Origin: Bacteroidota bacterium
Lineage (GTDB): Bacteria > Bacteroidota > Bacteroidia > Bacteroidales > GCA-2748055
Assembly (NCBI GenBank): GCA_024244665.1
Contig: JAAEOI010000235.1
Coordinates: forward strand, 1 to 24,497
Reading direction: 5' to 3'
DNA length: 24,497 nucleotides
Below, piece by piece: positions 1-8,983 of the stretch. The notes beneath the pieces are model-generated. The model had not been told where the DNA came from. It saw only the letters and a program-made list of their open reading frames with translations, and did no database searches. A program made the translations under genes and the position numbers. The first letter of the stretch is position 1, and the number at the start of each line of letters is the position of its first letter.

Positions 1-60
1 TAGCCCTTGGGATCATTTGTTTATGGATATTTGTTTTTACATTTAATAATCCCTCAGCAG

Positions 61-3042
61 ATGAAAAGCCTCTTTTCCATCATCACCTTTCTTCTTCTCT
101 TCTTTTTCATGCCCCTTTTCTCAAAAACAGATCAGGATGCCGGAATTGCTTTAAGATTGAATAAGGGAGATCAATTCTTGTATGAAATCAAGATCGAGAG
201 TAGTCAGACATTAACAAGCTTTAATGGTGAGGCCCAATTAATAAAGACAGAGCAAAGAACAAGACTGCAATTGAAGGTTGAAGAGATTCCAAAGCAGGGT
301 ACGTATCTTTTTTCCTGCAAAAAGTTATTTACCAGGAAATACACGACAGGTGGAGATGAGATCAGAAGTTCCGATTCAAGGTTTCCGGAATACGGTCAGG
401 ATTTACGCGCCGTAATCTCATGTTATCTCAACTCAGTAGAATATTTCGTATTGTTTAATACAAAAAAAGGCAAAATCTCCATTACGAATCTTGACCAGAT
501 AAGAACAGGATTGACAGAATATTTACAATCCAGAGGGATAGAAATGGATGAACCCACCAGGATCGAGCTTGACTATTTTCCGGGTGAAGAACTGATCATG
601 CAGGATCTGAGAGTTTTCAATTTCTACCCAGGTAAACAAGGTGTACAGGCATGGGTCAGAATCCAGGCACATTATAACAAGGAGGTGTTTAATCTCATTA
701 ATGAATCGGATTCAACCTATACTATTCAATCAAAAATACCGAAATTCAATATAGCTTCAGGCAAGGATGGAGTAAAGTACGCTGGTGTCAGGCTCCCAAG
801 GGAATTAACAGTTGATTCTAAGTCGGGTATACTTCTTTCGGCTGAGTCATTTCAAAAAAGGGCACCAAAAAAACAGATGAACTATCACTATAAATTAGAC
901 CTTCTAAGCTATTCCAAATGGGATAAACAAACCATCATCTGTGGACAGATTCAAGGTGCAAAATCCGAGAGGCTATGTCTTGAATATAATAGTTTTATGG
1001 TAGGGCATGATGTGGATCATATTTATGTCAAAACAAAGGCAGATGGCTCTTTTTCAATCCCTCTTGAAATTAATGAGCCATATAGATATCGTCTTTACCT
1101 GTTGGAGAGTTTTCCTGTGGGCACCAATAAGCATATTGATCTCTATGTTGAACCAGGCGATAGTATACATTTACTAATCAATATGGATGATATTGGATCA
1201 CCTCGATTTTCCGGTAAGGGCTATGAGAATTCAGATTTCCTGAACAGAAGTCCTGATATGGGGATTACACCCTTTCTAAGAGTTTATCTTCCAATATATT
1301 TTCCTCCTGTTGAATTTTCCGAATCGCTTGAACGAACCAGAGAATCCATGATAGAAACGGAGAAATTGCTATACGAAGAAAGATCTGAATTGACTCAGGG
1401 TTTCTACAACTATATGAATTCGGAACTTCAATCCCTGGCAAGAATTCTGAAGATCTTTGAGGCTACTATAAAACTTGCTGAAAAGGCCAATTCGAAGGAG
1501 CCAGTCCGCAATTCACTTTCGGAAATACCAGTGCCTCAAATCCCCTATTATGATAATCTTAGTAACCTGGAGTTTTTTACAGATTATGCGAGCCAATACG
1601 CAAGATTTCACTTTTACCAGATTTTTTTAATGCATAAAGACAGATATGGTTATGATACCAGGTCGGAGCAGATGGTATTAAGCAGGATATTGCTTGAAGG
1701 CTACCCTTTGTATGATGACCTGGTTAATCAGCTTGAAGAGCTTGCAACAATGCCAGGCAAGGAGAGGTTGAACTACAAGGGCTTATTTAACGAATTTCTT
1801 GAGTCCAGCAACAACCAGGAGGTGAACGGTTATGTAAGACACCTTTTCAAGCAGATCGAATTACTGCAGCCCGGAAATGAGATGCCACAAATGGATCTGA
1901 TTGATTTAGGTGGTAAGGAGTGGGATTGGGATAAAACCGAGGGGAAGATTGTCGTTCTTATGTTGTTTGGCGACTATAATAGTGCACATTACCTGTGTGA
2001 GGACCTCTACAAAGAATACGGTTACAACAAAAAGGATGTGATCATCCTTAGAATTAGTCCGGGTATCTCTTTCGAGCATTGGAAAAGCTTCAATACCAGT
2101 TATTCGACAGAGATGCATCAAATGTATTACCCGGGTGGAGAAGACGCTTTTAATGAAAGATTCACATTCTCGTTTTATAATAGATTTGGTTTCCTGATCA
2201 GTGACAGAAATGGGAAGATATTCCGAAATGCTGATCTGACAAATGTGAAAACAGCGATTAAGGTAGCAATAGCTCAACCATTACTCCCCGGGAAACCTTT
2301 TAGTGAGACGACTTTTGCCAGGATTCTTTTCGGAGCCCTGTTGGGAATACTCCTTTCCTTTACCATATATCGGGTAATTATACACAGAAGATTGAAGCAA
2401 AGAGCCCTGATTAACAGAATGTCTGAGCTGGAGCAGAGAGCGATGAAAGCTCAGCTAAACCCCCATTTCCTTTTCAATTCCCTGAATTCCATTCAACACC
2501 TGATTCGATCGAATCAGCAAAAGGAGGCCGATTCCTACCTTACAGTTTTTGCATCTCTGATCAGAAAAATCCTTGACAATTCTGAAAAAGCGAGTGTTTC
2601 TGTTTCAGAAGAGTTAGAGACGATTAAGCTCTACCTTGAACTTGAACAAATGCGGTTTGATTTCCAATATGGAATTCAAATAGATCCTGAGATTGATGTT
2701 TATAATACGATGATCCCGACGATGATGCTGCAGCCAGTGGTGGAGAATGCTATTTCACATGGCCTTGCTTCTAAACAAGGAGAAAGGAAGCTAAGCATCG
2801 ATGTAAGAATAAGGGAAGATATAATCATATTCAAGGTTGAAGACAATGGAATTGGAAGAGCAGCGTCATCTAAGCTGCCTCATGCTCATGATAGTAAAGG
2901 ATTGAATATTATTCATTCTCGAATAGATATCCTGAACAGGACAGATCCTAATAAATATAAGTTGGAAATTATTGATTTAGTGGACCAGCACCAAAATGGT
3001 TCGGGAACGCTTGTACAAATAAGTGTTCCGGATGAAAAATAA
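61..3042 (+). CDS. LytS-type sensor histidine kinase with TlpA-like extracytoplasmic region
   Basis: Membrane sensor kinase of 993 aa. The start at 61 is chosen because it gives a clear signal peptide (residues 1 to about 22, MKSLFSIITFLLLFFF); an in-frame TTG at 7 is unlikely. About 750 residues lie outside the cytoplasm: an unassigned N-terminal part, a DUF4369-like beta region near 295-390, a helical middle, and a thioredoxin-like region near 600-730. That last region resembles TlpA proteins but has no CxxC; where WCxxC is expected it reads DYNSAHYLC. One membrane helix follows near 752-775, then a short coiled coil and a His_kinase (PF06580) module with NPHFLFNSLNSI (phospho-acceptor H802). 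The ATP-binding domain has VVENAISHGL (about 892) and DNGIGRA (about 928). The gene overlaps the next LytTR regulator by 11 nt, so the two almost certainly form a pair. The ligand is unknown. Confidence 0.9.
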   Translation: MKSLFSIITFLLLFFFMPLFSKTDQDAGIALRLNKGDQFLYEIKIESSQTLTSFNGEAQLIKTEQRTRLQLKVEEIPKQGTYLFSCKKLFTRKYTTGGDEIRSSDSRFPEYGQDLRAVISCYLNSVEYFVLFNTKKGKISITNLDQIRTGLTEYLQSRGIEMDEPTRIELDYFPGEELIMQDLRVFNFYPGKQGVQAWVRIQAHYNKEVFNLINESDSTYTIQSKIPKFNIASGKDGVKYAGVRLPRELTVDSKSGILLSAESFQKRAPKKQMNYHYKLDLLSYSKWDKQTIICGQIQGAKSERLCLEYNSFMVGHDVDHIYVKTKADGSFSIPLEINEPYRYRLYLLESFPVGTNKHIDLYVEPGDSIHLLINMDDIGSPRFSGKGYENSDFLNRSPDMGITPFLRVYLPIYFPPVEFSESLERTRESMIETEKLLYEERSELTQGFYNYMNSELQSLARILKIFEATIKLAEKANSKEPVRNSLSEIPVPQIPYYDNLSNLEFFTDYASQYARFHFYQIFLMHKDRYGYDTRSEQMVLSRILLEGYPLYDDLVNQLEELATMPGKERLNYKGLFNEFLESSNNQEVNGYVRHLFKQIELLQPGNEMPQMDLIDLGGKEWDWDKTEGKIVVLMLFGDYNSAHYLCEDLYKEYGYNKKDVIILRISPGISFEHWKSFNTSYSTEMHQMYYPGGEDAFNERFTFSFYNRFGFLISDRNGKIFRNADLTNVKTAIKVAIAQPLLPGKPFSETTFARILFGALLGILLSFTIYRVIIHRRLKQRALINRMSELEQRAMKAQLNPHFLFNSLNSIQHLIRSNQQKEADSYLTVFASLIRKILDNSEKASVSVSEELETIKLYLELEQMRFDFQYGIQIDPEIDVYNTMIPTMMLQPVVENAISHGLASKQGERKLSIDVRIREDIIIFKVEDNGIGRAASSKLPHAHDSKGLNIIHSRIDILNRTDPNKYKLEIIDLVDQHQNGSGTLVQISVPDEK

Positions 3043-3814
3043 ACTGAAAGCTGTCATTGTTGATGATGAGAAGCATGCAAGGGAAAACCTTTCCGGCTTA
3101 TTGTCAGAATATTGTCCAAACATAAAAGTGATTGGAGAAGCAGCTGATCCAAGCACTGCGGAGAAACTTATCAATGAATTAAATCCTGATCTTCTTTTTC
3201 TTGATATCAGACTCTCCAATACAACAGGTTTTGAATTGCTGGGGAATTTAAAGTCAAGAGATTTTGGAGTAATCTTCGTTACAGCCTATGATAACTATGC
3301 CATAAAAGCCATTAAGTTTTCAGCAGTAGATTACATTCTGAAGCCTATAAATCATAAGGAACTTGTAGAAGCTATAAGGAAATTTACGCAGAAAGTTGAA
3401 TCAGAAAGAAAATCCATTCAGCTTGAATTACTGATCGAAAACCTCTCAAAAGAAAGGGCATTCAACCGCCTGGGGGTAACCACTGAAGACAGAATTGAAC
3501 TATTGCTGGTAAAAAAGATCATCCGTCTGAAAGGCGAGAGCAATTATACCAGGATCTTCATGGAGGGAGGAAAAACCGTACTCGTCTCAAAAACACTCGT
3601 TGAGTTTGAGGATTTACTCCGTGATCTGGGCTTTCTTCGGGTTCATAAAACACACGTGGTAAATATTGACCGTGTTAAATCAATGGAGAAGAATGGAGAT
3701 ATAAAACTATTACTGGACAATGGAACAATTGTTCCGGTTTCGAGAAGAAGGAAGGCCGGAGTGGTTGAAAGTTTGAGAGTATATTTCTCTCACAGGAGTA
3801 CCAGGATACAATGA
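3032..3814 (+). CDS. LytTR-family response regulator
   Basis: Two-component regulator of 260 aa: an N-terminal CheY-like receiver and a C-terminal LytTR DNA-binding domain. Receiver signature residues are D11/D12, phospho-acceptor D58 (LLFLDIRLSN), T84 and K104 (YILKPI). The LytTR domain spans about 155-255 and contains the typical GESNYTRIF and FLRVHKTHVVNIDRV segments. The ATG at 3032 is preferred over a GTG at 3023 because the protein then opens directly into the first receiver strand (MKNKLKAVIVDDE). It overlaps the end of the upstream LytS-type kinase by 11 nt, which suggests translational coupling and a cognate pair. Its stop lies only 4 nt from the stop of the convergent TlpA-like gene. 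Target promoters cannot be inferred here. Confidence 0.93.
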   Translation: MKNKLKAVIVDDEKHARENLSGLLSEYCPNIKVIGEAADPSTAEKLINELNPDLLFLDIRLSNTTGFELLGNLKSRDFGVIFVTAYDNYAIKAIKFSAVDYILKPINHKELVEAIRKFTQKVESERKSIQLELLIENLSKERAFNRLGVTTEDRIELLLVKKIIRLKGESNYTRIFMEGGKTVLVSKTLVEFEDLLRDLGFLRVHKTHVVNIDRVKSMEKNGDIKLLLDNGTIVPVSRRRKAGVVESLRVYFSHRSTRIQ

Positions 3815-3818
3815 ATAA

Positions 3819-5225
3819 TCAGATGTCTCCCCTGGAGCGCATGATCCGGAAGAGTTGTTGCTCGAATCCGTCTGTTGGCAGGGGTGCAGGTGAAAGGATA
3901 ATTTTGCCATCGGGACCGATGAGGTAGGCCACGGGAAAAGCTTTTACCAGGTAGTTGTCCAGGATCCCGTTTTCACCCCCGTAGTAGAGAGCCCTCCAGT
4001 GATATTGATTTCGTTCCATAAATTCAGTAACCTGATCGGGCTGCTCAGCTACCATGATGGTAACCACCTCCAGGTAATCGGTGTGTTTGGAGATGTAAGA
4101 GTTCAGGAAGGGGTACTCCATCATGCAGCCGTAGCGGTCGGGGGTACAGAACATGAGGTAGGTGTACTTTCCCTTGAAATCGGCTGGCGACCAGGTCGTT
4201 CCTTCGGTATCGGGTAAACGAAAATCGGGAGGGGGATAGCCGGCAAGCAGGCTGGAAAGCTTGTCTCTCTCCTGTTTCGCATAGCGGGCGAAAACCGGGT
4301 TTACCGGATCTGCTTTCAGTGAGTCAAGCAGGATCAGGATCGCCTCTTTGTGAAAATCTCCCCTATAAAAGAGCGTGGGAAGCTCCTGTAAAAGGATCAG
4401 GTCGCCCATGGTATCGCTGGTGACAGCCGGGTGGCTGGTGACGATACTCCTGAGGCTGTCCAGGTTATGGGTCCGGTTGATGTGGTGTCGTATGCCTTCC
4501 CCCTCCTTTGTCCGGTTGTAGTAGACCAGGAAATCTTTGAACATTGCTCCGAAAAGCTCCAGGTAGGCCGGGTGGGTTTCATTGACCTTCATTCCAAGGT
4601 AATCCTGACTGATCTGATCAAGTTTTGTTTTGCCCTCGTTTAGTTTGAGAATCCCTTTTTTGTACTGCATGTGGGCCTTGAACCAGGTTGATGTTCCCGT
4701 GGAAAACTGCTGGTCGAGCCGGCCGATCAAGGTATCGGCCATGGGCTCACGGCCCCTTCGACGTGCAAGGATCACCTCTTCGTTGAGTGAGTTAAACATG
4801 GAATCGAAGCGGAAGATCTGCATGTTTATCCCTGACGGGTTGCCGGGAACTCTCAGGGGGACACGGACCGGTTCAAAAAAGGGAGAGATACGTTCGGTAT
4901 ATGGAAGCTCCCGGTAGAGTGGAAGCTGAACCTCATAGGACATGCCCGGCTCAATGTGGAGGCTTGCCTCATACACTCCTGTCAGGAGATTAATGTTGCT
5001 TTCCGAACCCGGTTCAAATTCCAGGGAGAAGGCGCCTGTTGAATCGCAGGTGATGGTTTTGGAAAAGTGGGGTTTGTTTAGAAAGGGGTGACCGGGAATA
5101 GTGAAGCGGATGTTAGCCCCTCTGTAGTCGGGGTTTTTCCCGGATATGCTAACTTGTTGTGAATTCGCATTTGCCCATCCCCACAATCCAACCAGCACAG
5201 TTATGCAGAACCACCTGATCCCCAT
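3819..5225 (-). CDS. Exported TlpA-like thioredoxin-fold protein with incomplete active site
   Basis: Predicted exported protein of 468 aa with a signal peptide at about 1-22 (cleavage near ANANSQQ). No lipobox cysteine is evident. An N-terminal beta-rich region (about 24-105) resembles the DUF4369-type domain in front of many Bacteroidota TlpA proteins. A long helical middle follows, then a thioredoxin-like C-terminal domain (about 330-465) with the usual lead-in (PPPDFRLPDTEG) and the cis-Pro-like FPVAYLIGPDG. Where WCxxC is expected the protein reads DRYGC: the second cysteine (C367) is kept, the first is arginine, and a displaced C360 precedes it. A normal CxxC thiol exchange is therefore unlikely. 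Its start codon shares one base with the coaD stop (TGATG), so it is translated with coaD. The convergent LytTR gene ends 4 nt away. Substrate unknown. Confidence 0.82.
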   Translation of the reverse strand: MGIRWFCITVLVGLWGWANANSQQVSISGKNPDYRGANIRFTIPGHPFLNKPHFSKTITCDSTGAFSLEFEPGSESNINLLTGVYEASLHIEPGMSYEVQLPLYRELPYTERISPFFEPVRVPLRVPGNPSGINMQIFRFDSMFNSLNEEVILARRRGREPMADTLIGRLDQQFSTGTSTWFKAHMQYKKGILKLNEGKTKLDQISQDYLGMKVNETHPAYLELFGAMFKDFLVYYNRTKEGEGIRHHINRTHNLDSLRSIVTSHPAVTSDTMGDLILLQELPTLFYRGDFHKEAILILLDSLKADPVNPVFARYAKQERDKLSSLLAGYPPPDFRLPDTEGTTWSPADFKGKYTYLMFCTPDRYGCMMEYPFLNSYISKHTDYLEVVTIMVAEQPDQVTEFMERNQYHWRALYYGGENGILDNYLVKAFPVAYLIGPDGKIILSPAPLPTDGFEQQLFRIMRSRGDI

Positions 5226-5695
5226 CAGAGAAAGTCATTAATGTTGATGCCAAAGGGAATAAATTGCGACACATCCCCGCGGTTGCGGATGATATCTCTG
5301 ATGATTGTGGAGTTGATCGGGGTGTGTTCGGGAGAGGTGAGCAGGAAGATTGACTCCACCGAGGGGAGCATCTTTTTGTTGATCTGGGCAATGGCCCGTT
5401 CATATTCAAAGTCAGCCGATGTGCGTATCCCCCTGAGCATGTGTGTGGCATTCACCTTTTTGCAATAATCAACTGTCAGCCCCTCAAATGAGTCGGCAGA
5501 AATCTGGTCATAGGACTTGAAAACCTGGTTGACCATCTTCACCCGTGCCTCGATCTTAAGGAGGGGTTGTTTTGTGGAATGAACACCAATGGCCACAATG
5601 ATCTCATCGAAAAGCTCCAGTGCCCTCAGGACGATGTCTTCATGGCCTACAGTGAATGGATCGAACGAACCCGGAAAGACAGCTGTTTTCTTCAT
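5225..5695 (-). CDS. coaD: Phosphopantetheine adenylyltransferase
   Basis: Cytoplasmic enzyme of 156 aa for the penultimate step of coenzyme A synthesis: 4'-phosphopantetheine + ATP gives dephospho-CoA + PPi. The family signature is at the N-terminus: PGSFDPFTVGHEDIVLRAL, with the nucleotidyltransferase TxGH motif. Further CoaD landmarks are the MLRGIRTSADFEYE segment for substrate binding and a C-terminal SPEHTPINSTIIRDI segment. Length is normal for the family (about 155-165 aa). It sits 24 nt downstream of the transporter gene, and its stop overlaps the start of the TlpA-like gene by one base. The three genes probably share a transcript, although no functional link between them is evident. 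Confidence 0.97.
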   Translation of the reverse strand: MKKTAVFPGSFDPFTVGHEDIVLRALELFDEIIVAIGVHSTKQPLLKIEARVKMVNQVFKSYDQISADSFEGLTVDYCKKVNATHMLRGIRTSADFEYERAIAQINKKMLPSVESIFLLTSPEHTPINSTIIRDIIRNRGDVSQFIPFGININDFL

Positions 5696-5719
5696 CGATT
5701 TTTTTTCAAAGTTACTATT

Positions 5720-7948
5720 TTACTTGATCTCTTTCTTTTTGTTGGCGCTTACGAAGAGGATGTTCCCCAGCTTGTCGTAATCCGTGTAAAGCTTATACCC
5801 TTCGGTTTTCAGCTGTTCGTGCCTGAACCCGATGATGGTCAGGTCGGCATCCGCTGAGGTCTCACCGATCACCTGCCGGTTGGTTTTTTCCTCCCCGGCA
5901 CTGACCATGCTGATATTTCCCATGGATATGGGAAGCCGGCCCTCTTTGATCAGTTCTTTCAGTTCATCTCTCTTCTTTTCTGCTTCTTCGGGCCGGTAAA
6001 GAACGTAAATATTGATGATGCCCACTTTCCATTCAGGATGCCCCAGGATGATGTAGCCCAGCAGGATCATCAGGTTGGCATTGTCGTAGTCATCCGGCTT
6101 AATCCAGATGTGGATTCGCTTCTTGTACCCGAAGCCTTTGTAGGAGGTGTTGAGGATGCAGAGGTCAAAGCCGGTGGCATAGAGGATATCGTGTGTGTTA
6201 AGAGCCTCTTCCAGCGATCCGGGATTATTCTGGGAGAATTCGAAGAGGATCATATTATTTCCCTTGCCCGAGATACCCGAAAGCTGGATCACCTGCGCAA
6301 TGGCCGATGTGTAGGAGGGGCTGATGATGGTATCCAGGTAGACGCGGTTTTTACTCCCCGCTGCCAGGTGAATCAGTTTATTCAGGATGGCTCTCGATTC
6401 CTTGTTTGTTTTTTCCGTCAGGAAGCCTTTAATGTAGTGTATATATGTTCCGAATCCATACTTCAGGGAGATCCACCGCAACATGTCGAACGCGCTGCGG
6501 CGCATGAAGGTGTCCTGTGAAACACAGATGGTGAATGGCCTCCAGTGCTCGTTGAGGTCCTCCCTGTCGGCCCGCTGTGCAAGGATCTGCAACTGCCTGC
6601 TCAGCTGGAATACCACTCCCCTGAAGAGGTTGACCAGCCCCTTCTCTTTCCGGTTGTAGCCCGATACCGTCACGTATATCCCTGCCATGATGATCAGTGA
6701 GAGCAGGGCGTAGGGGGCATTCATTTTAAACATTAGCCAGAAGGATGTTACCGTACCCAGCAGTGAGAGGTACCACCTGGATTTAAAGGTGGGCCGATAG
6801 GAGGGGTCGGCGGCGAAATGCTCCAGGAGCGAGATCAGGCAGATCACACCATAGGTGACCATGAAGAACATGGCGATGATCTGCGCCACGAAGTCGATGT
6901 CGCCGAAGGCAACGAAAACAAATGCAATGATAATACTCACCAGTCCGGCGTTAGTTGGTTCATTATCCTTGTCCTTTCCCTTTGAGAGCCAGTTATTCAG
7001 TTTGCCCCCGGGAAATACCGTATCATTTCCCATGGCCTGGAGAGTGCGTGGAGCCACCATGATCGATCCCAGGGCCGAGGAGAGAGAGGCGGCGGCCAGG
7101 CCGATTGGAATGATGGGACCCCACATAGAGATCTTCTCCATAATCAGCTGATCGGAGGCCAGCTCCTGAGCAGACGCACTGGCGGCCAGTTTGTAGGCAA
7201 CAAGGATATAGACCACGAAACCACCCACGGTTGCCCATAGGGTTCCCCTGGGAATCGATTTACTGGGATTGCGCAGGTCGCCCGACAGGCCCAGTCCCGC
7301 CACCAGCCCCGTAAATGCAGGGAAAATAATGGTGAATACATAGAAGAAGCTGTCCGGATTGCGGATATGGCTGGAAAGGAGAAACTCATGTTCTGGGTTG
7401 GTGGGTTTTCCCAGGAAGAAGAAGAGCAGGGAAGTGAAGAGCAATGTCACGACGAGGTAGAGTGCCTTCATACCGATATTTGCTCCCCGTGTAAGGATCA
7501 GGACTGCCAGAATGCCCATGCTAAAAATACTGATCCACCTTTTGTCGATCATGGGGGTGTTGATCTCATAGTGAAGGAAGCGTATCAGCGGATCGAAAGC
7601 CTCCGAGAAGGCGATGACATAGAATGCCACGCTGATGGCCTGGCTGAGGTAGAGTGTGATCCCGATGGCCGAACCAATATTGAGTCCGAACGAGCGGCTG
7701 ATAATGTAGTAGGCGCCCCCTCCCTGAACCTTCTGATTGGTGGCAATCTCAGCCACGGCCATGGCGGTGGGTACGGTTACCATATGGCCCAGAAGGATAA
7801 TGCCGATTGCCCCAAGGAAACCCTGGTGACCCACTGCATATCCGAAGCGGAGAAACAGGATGGCACCCAGGATGGTGGATATGGTGGTCATGAAGACCGG
7901 AAGGGTCCCAAACTTGGATGTGGTTCTATGGGTGTTGAAATTTGCCAC
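5720..7948 (-). CDS. Cation-chloride-cotransporter-like APC-superfamily permease (SLC12-like)
   Basis: Integral membrane transporter of 742 aa. The first half (about 15-430) is an APC-fold core with about 12 hydrophobic segments. It opens with KFGTLPVFMTTISTILGAIL and LRFGYAVG, followed by QGGGAYYIISRSFG, which is typical of bacterial relatives of Na-K-Cl and K-Cl cotransporters (TC 2.A.30). The second half (about 455-742) is a large soluble region resembling the SLC12 C-terminal domain, including a universal-stress-like fold (SADADLTIIGFRHE). Transported ions cannot be read from the sequence; amino-acid transport is the main alternative. The start is a GTG at 7948, because no suitable ATG lies nearby and in-frame stops occur just upstream. 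It is the first gene of the minus-strand run with coaD and is divergent from the LytTR regulator at 8078. Confidence 0.85.
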   Translation of the reverse strand: MANFNTHRTTSKFGTLPVFMTTISTILGAILFLRFGYAVGHQGFLGAIGIILLGHMVTVPTAMAVAEIATNQKVQGGGAYYIISRSFGLNIGSAIGITLYLSQAISVAFYVIAFSEAFDPLIRFLHYEINTPMIDKRWISIFSMGILAVLILTRGANIGMKALYLVVTLLFTSLLFFFLGKPTNPEHEFLLSSHIRNPDSFFYVFTIIFPAFTGLVAGLGLSGDLRNPSKSIPRGTLWATVGGFVVYILVAYKLAASASAQELASDQLIMEKISMWGPIIPIGLAAASLSSALGSIMVAPRTLQAMGNDTVFPGGKLNNWLSKGKDKDNEPTNAGLVSIIIAFVFVAFGDIDFVAQIIAMFFMVTYGVICLISLLEHFAADPSYRPTFKSRWYLSLLGTVTSFWLMFKMNAPYALLSLIIMAGIYVTVSGYNRKEKGLVNLFRGVVFQLSRQLQILAQRADREDLNEHWRPFTICVSQDTFMRRSAFDMLRWISLKYGFGTYIHYIKGFLTEKTNKESRAILNKLIHLAAGSKNRVYLDTIISPSYTSAIAQVIQLSGISGKGNNMILFEFSQNNPGSLEEALNTHDILYATGFDLCILNTSYKGFGYKKRIHIWIKPDDYDNANLMILLGYIILGHPEWKVGIINIYVLYRPEEAEKKRDELKELIKEGRLPISMGNISMVSAGEEKTNRQVIGETSADADLTIIGFRHEQLKTEGYKLYTDYDKLGNILFVSANKKKEIK

Positions 7949-8018
7949 GCTTCAGAGGCTAAATTACTGTGAAGATTACAAAAAAAAAGTGAAAATGCAG
8001 TGTCACAACTCTCCGTTT

Positions 8019-8046
8019 TTTGTCCTCACTCAATTTTTATAACTTG
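8019..8046 (+). promoter_or_regulatory. Candidate Bacteroidota-type promoter for the orphan LytTR regulator
   Basis: TTTG at 8019-8022 is followed, after 17 nt, by TAACTTG at 8040-8046. The Bacteroidota consensus is TTTG, 19-21 nt, then TAnnTTTG, so the -7 box is one T short and the spacing is slightly low. It lies about 30 nt ahead of the ATG at 8078. Confidence 0.35.
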
Positions 8047-8077
8047 CGACCTGAAAAGACTTACCCTATTGTCATAC

Positions 8078-8830
8078 ATGGAGAAGCTATTGAAAATCCT
8101 GATTGTCGATGACAAGCCCGAAGCCCGGGAGCTACTGGAATTCATTCTCCAGGAAGAGGATGGATTGAAGGTTGTGGGCCTTGCCGGGGGAGTGGACGAA
8201 GCTCTTGAACTATTAAAACAGGAGGGGCCTGACCTGGTTTTGCTGGATATCCAGATGCCGGATAAGGATGGCTTCCACTTTATTGAGCAGGTGAAACAGA
8301 GCGGAATTGAAACAGGGATCATTTTCGTGACAGCCTTTGATCACTATGCCATCCAGGCCATCCGGAACTCCGTCTTCGATTATATCATGAAACCCATAAT
8401 GCAGAAGGAACTGTTCGAGGCCATCGATCGCTTCCGCAACAGGGATGGCAAGCGTGAAAAACAGAACCTGTCCGAATTATTAGAGGTCCTGAAAGGATAC
8501 GGAACCGGTAAAATGAAGCTGAATACCCGTTCGGGATATATTCTTATCAATCCATCTGAGGTAGTCTACTGCAAGGCAGACGGGAACTATACACACCTGC
8601 AGCTCGAAAGCGGGAGCAGTGAAATCACCACCCAGAACCTTGGCGCCATCGAAGAGCTGTTAGTATCTGCTGCATTCTTCCGGGTAAGCCGCTCCTATTT
8701 GGTCAACCTGAAGTTCCTGGCCCGGGTGGACCGTAAGAGCAGTCTCTGTATCCTGGAGTACAACAGCGACTCATACTCAATTAAAATTCCTTCCCAGAAG
8801 ATTAGGATGCTTGAGGCGAGCCTTTCCTGA
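8078..8830 (+). CDS. Orphan LytTR-family response regulator
   Basis: Regulator of 250 aa with a CheY-like receiver and a LytTR DNA-binding domain. Receiver residues are D11/D12 (ILIVDDKPEA), phospho-acceptor D57 (LVLLDIQMPD), T85 (FVTAFDHYA) and K105 (YIMKPI). The LytTR domain lies at about 145-250 (YCKADGNYTHLQLE, FFRVSRSYLVNLKFL). The ATG at 8078 is chosen because translation then enters the receiver immediately (MEKLLKILIVDD); a GTG at 8000 would add 26 unrelated residues. No histidine kinase gene adjoins it, so its partner must lie elsewhere; the LytS-type kinase at 61-3042 already has its own regulator. It is divergent from the SLC12-like permease and could regulate it, which is inference from position only. 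Confidence 0.92.
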   Translation: MEKLLKILIVDDKPEARELLEFILQEEDGLKVVGLAGGVDEALELLKQEGPDLVLLDIQMPDKDGFHFIEQVKQSGIETGIIFVTAFDHYAIQAIRNSVFDYIMKPIMQKELFEAIDRFRNRDGKREKQNLSELLEVLKGYGTGKMKLNTRSGYILINPSEVVYCKADGNYTHLQLESGSSEITTQNLGAIEELLVSAAFFRVSRSYLVNLKFLARVDRKSSLCILEYNSDSYSIKIPSQKIRMLEASLS

Positions 8831-8983
8831 TTTTGTTTCATCCTTGCAAACCGAGGATTCATAAGCCAGAGCCCATACTTCACACAATAAGTCACTTTTC
8901 TCTTTATTTTCAGGGGTTTGCTATCTATTTTAGATTCTAACAATAGCGCTGCTGGCTTGAGGTGAAACCTAAAATTCTGGAAT

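Noticed and set aside
7367..7972. Open frame of 201 codons on the plus strand
   Set aside because: It is antisense to the well-supported permease, and its translation is rich in Asp, Glu and His without domain features.
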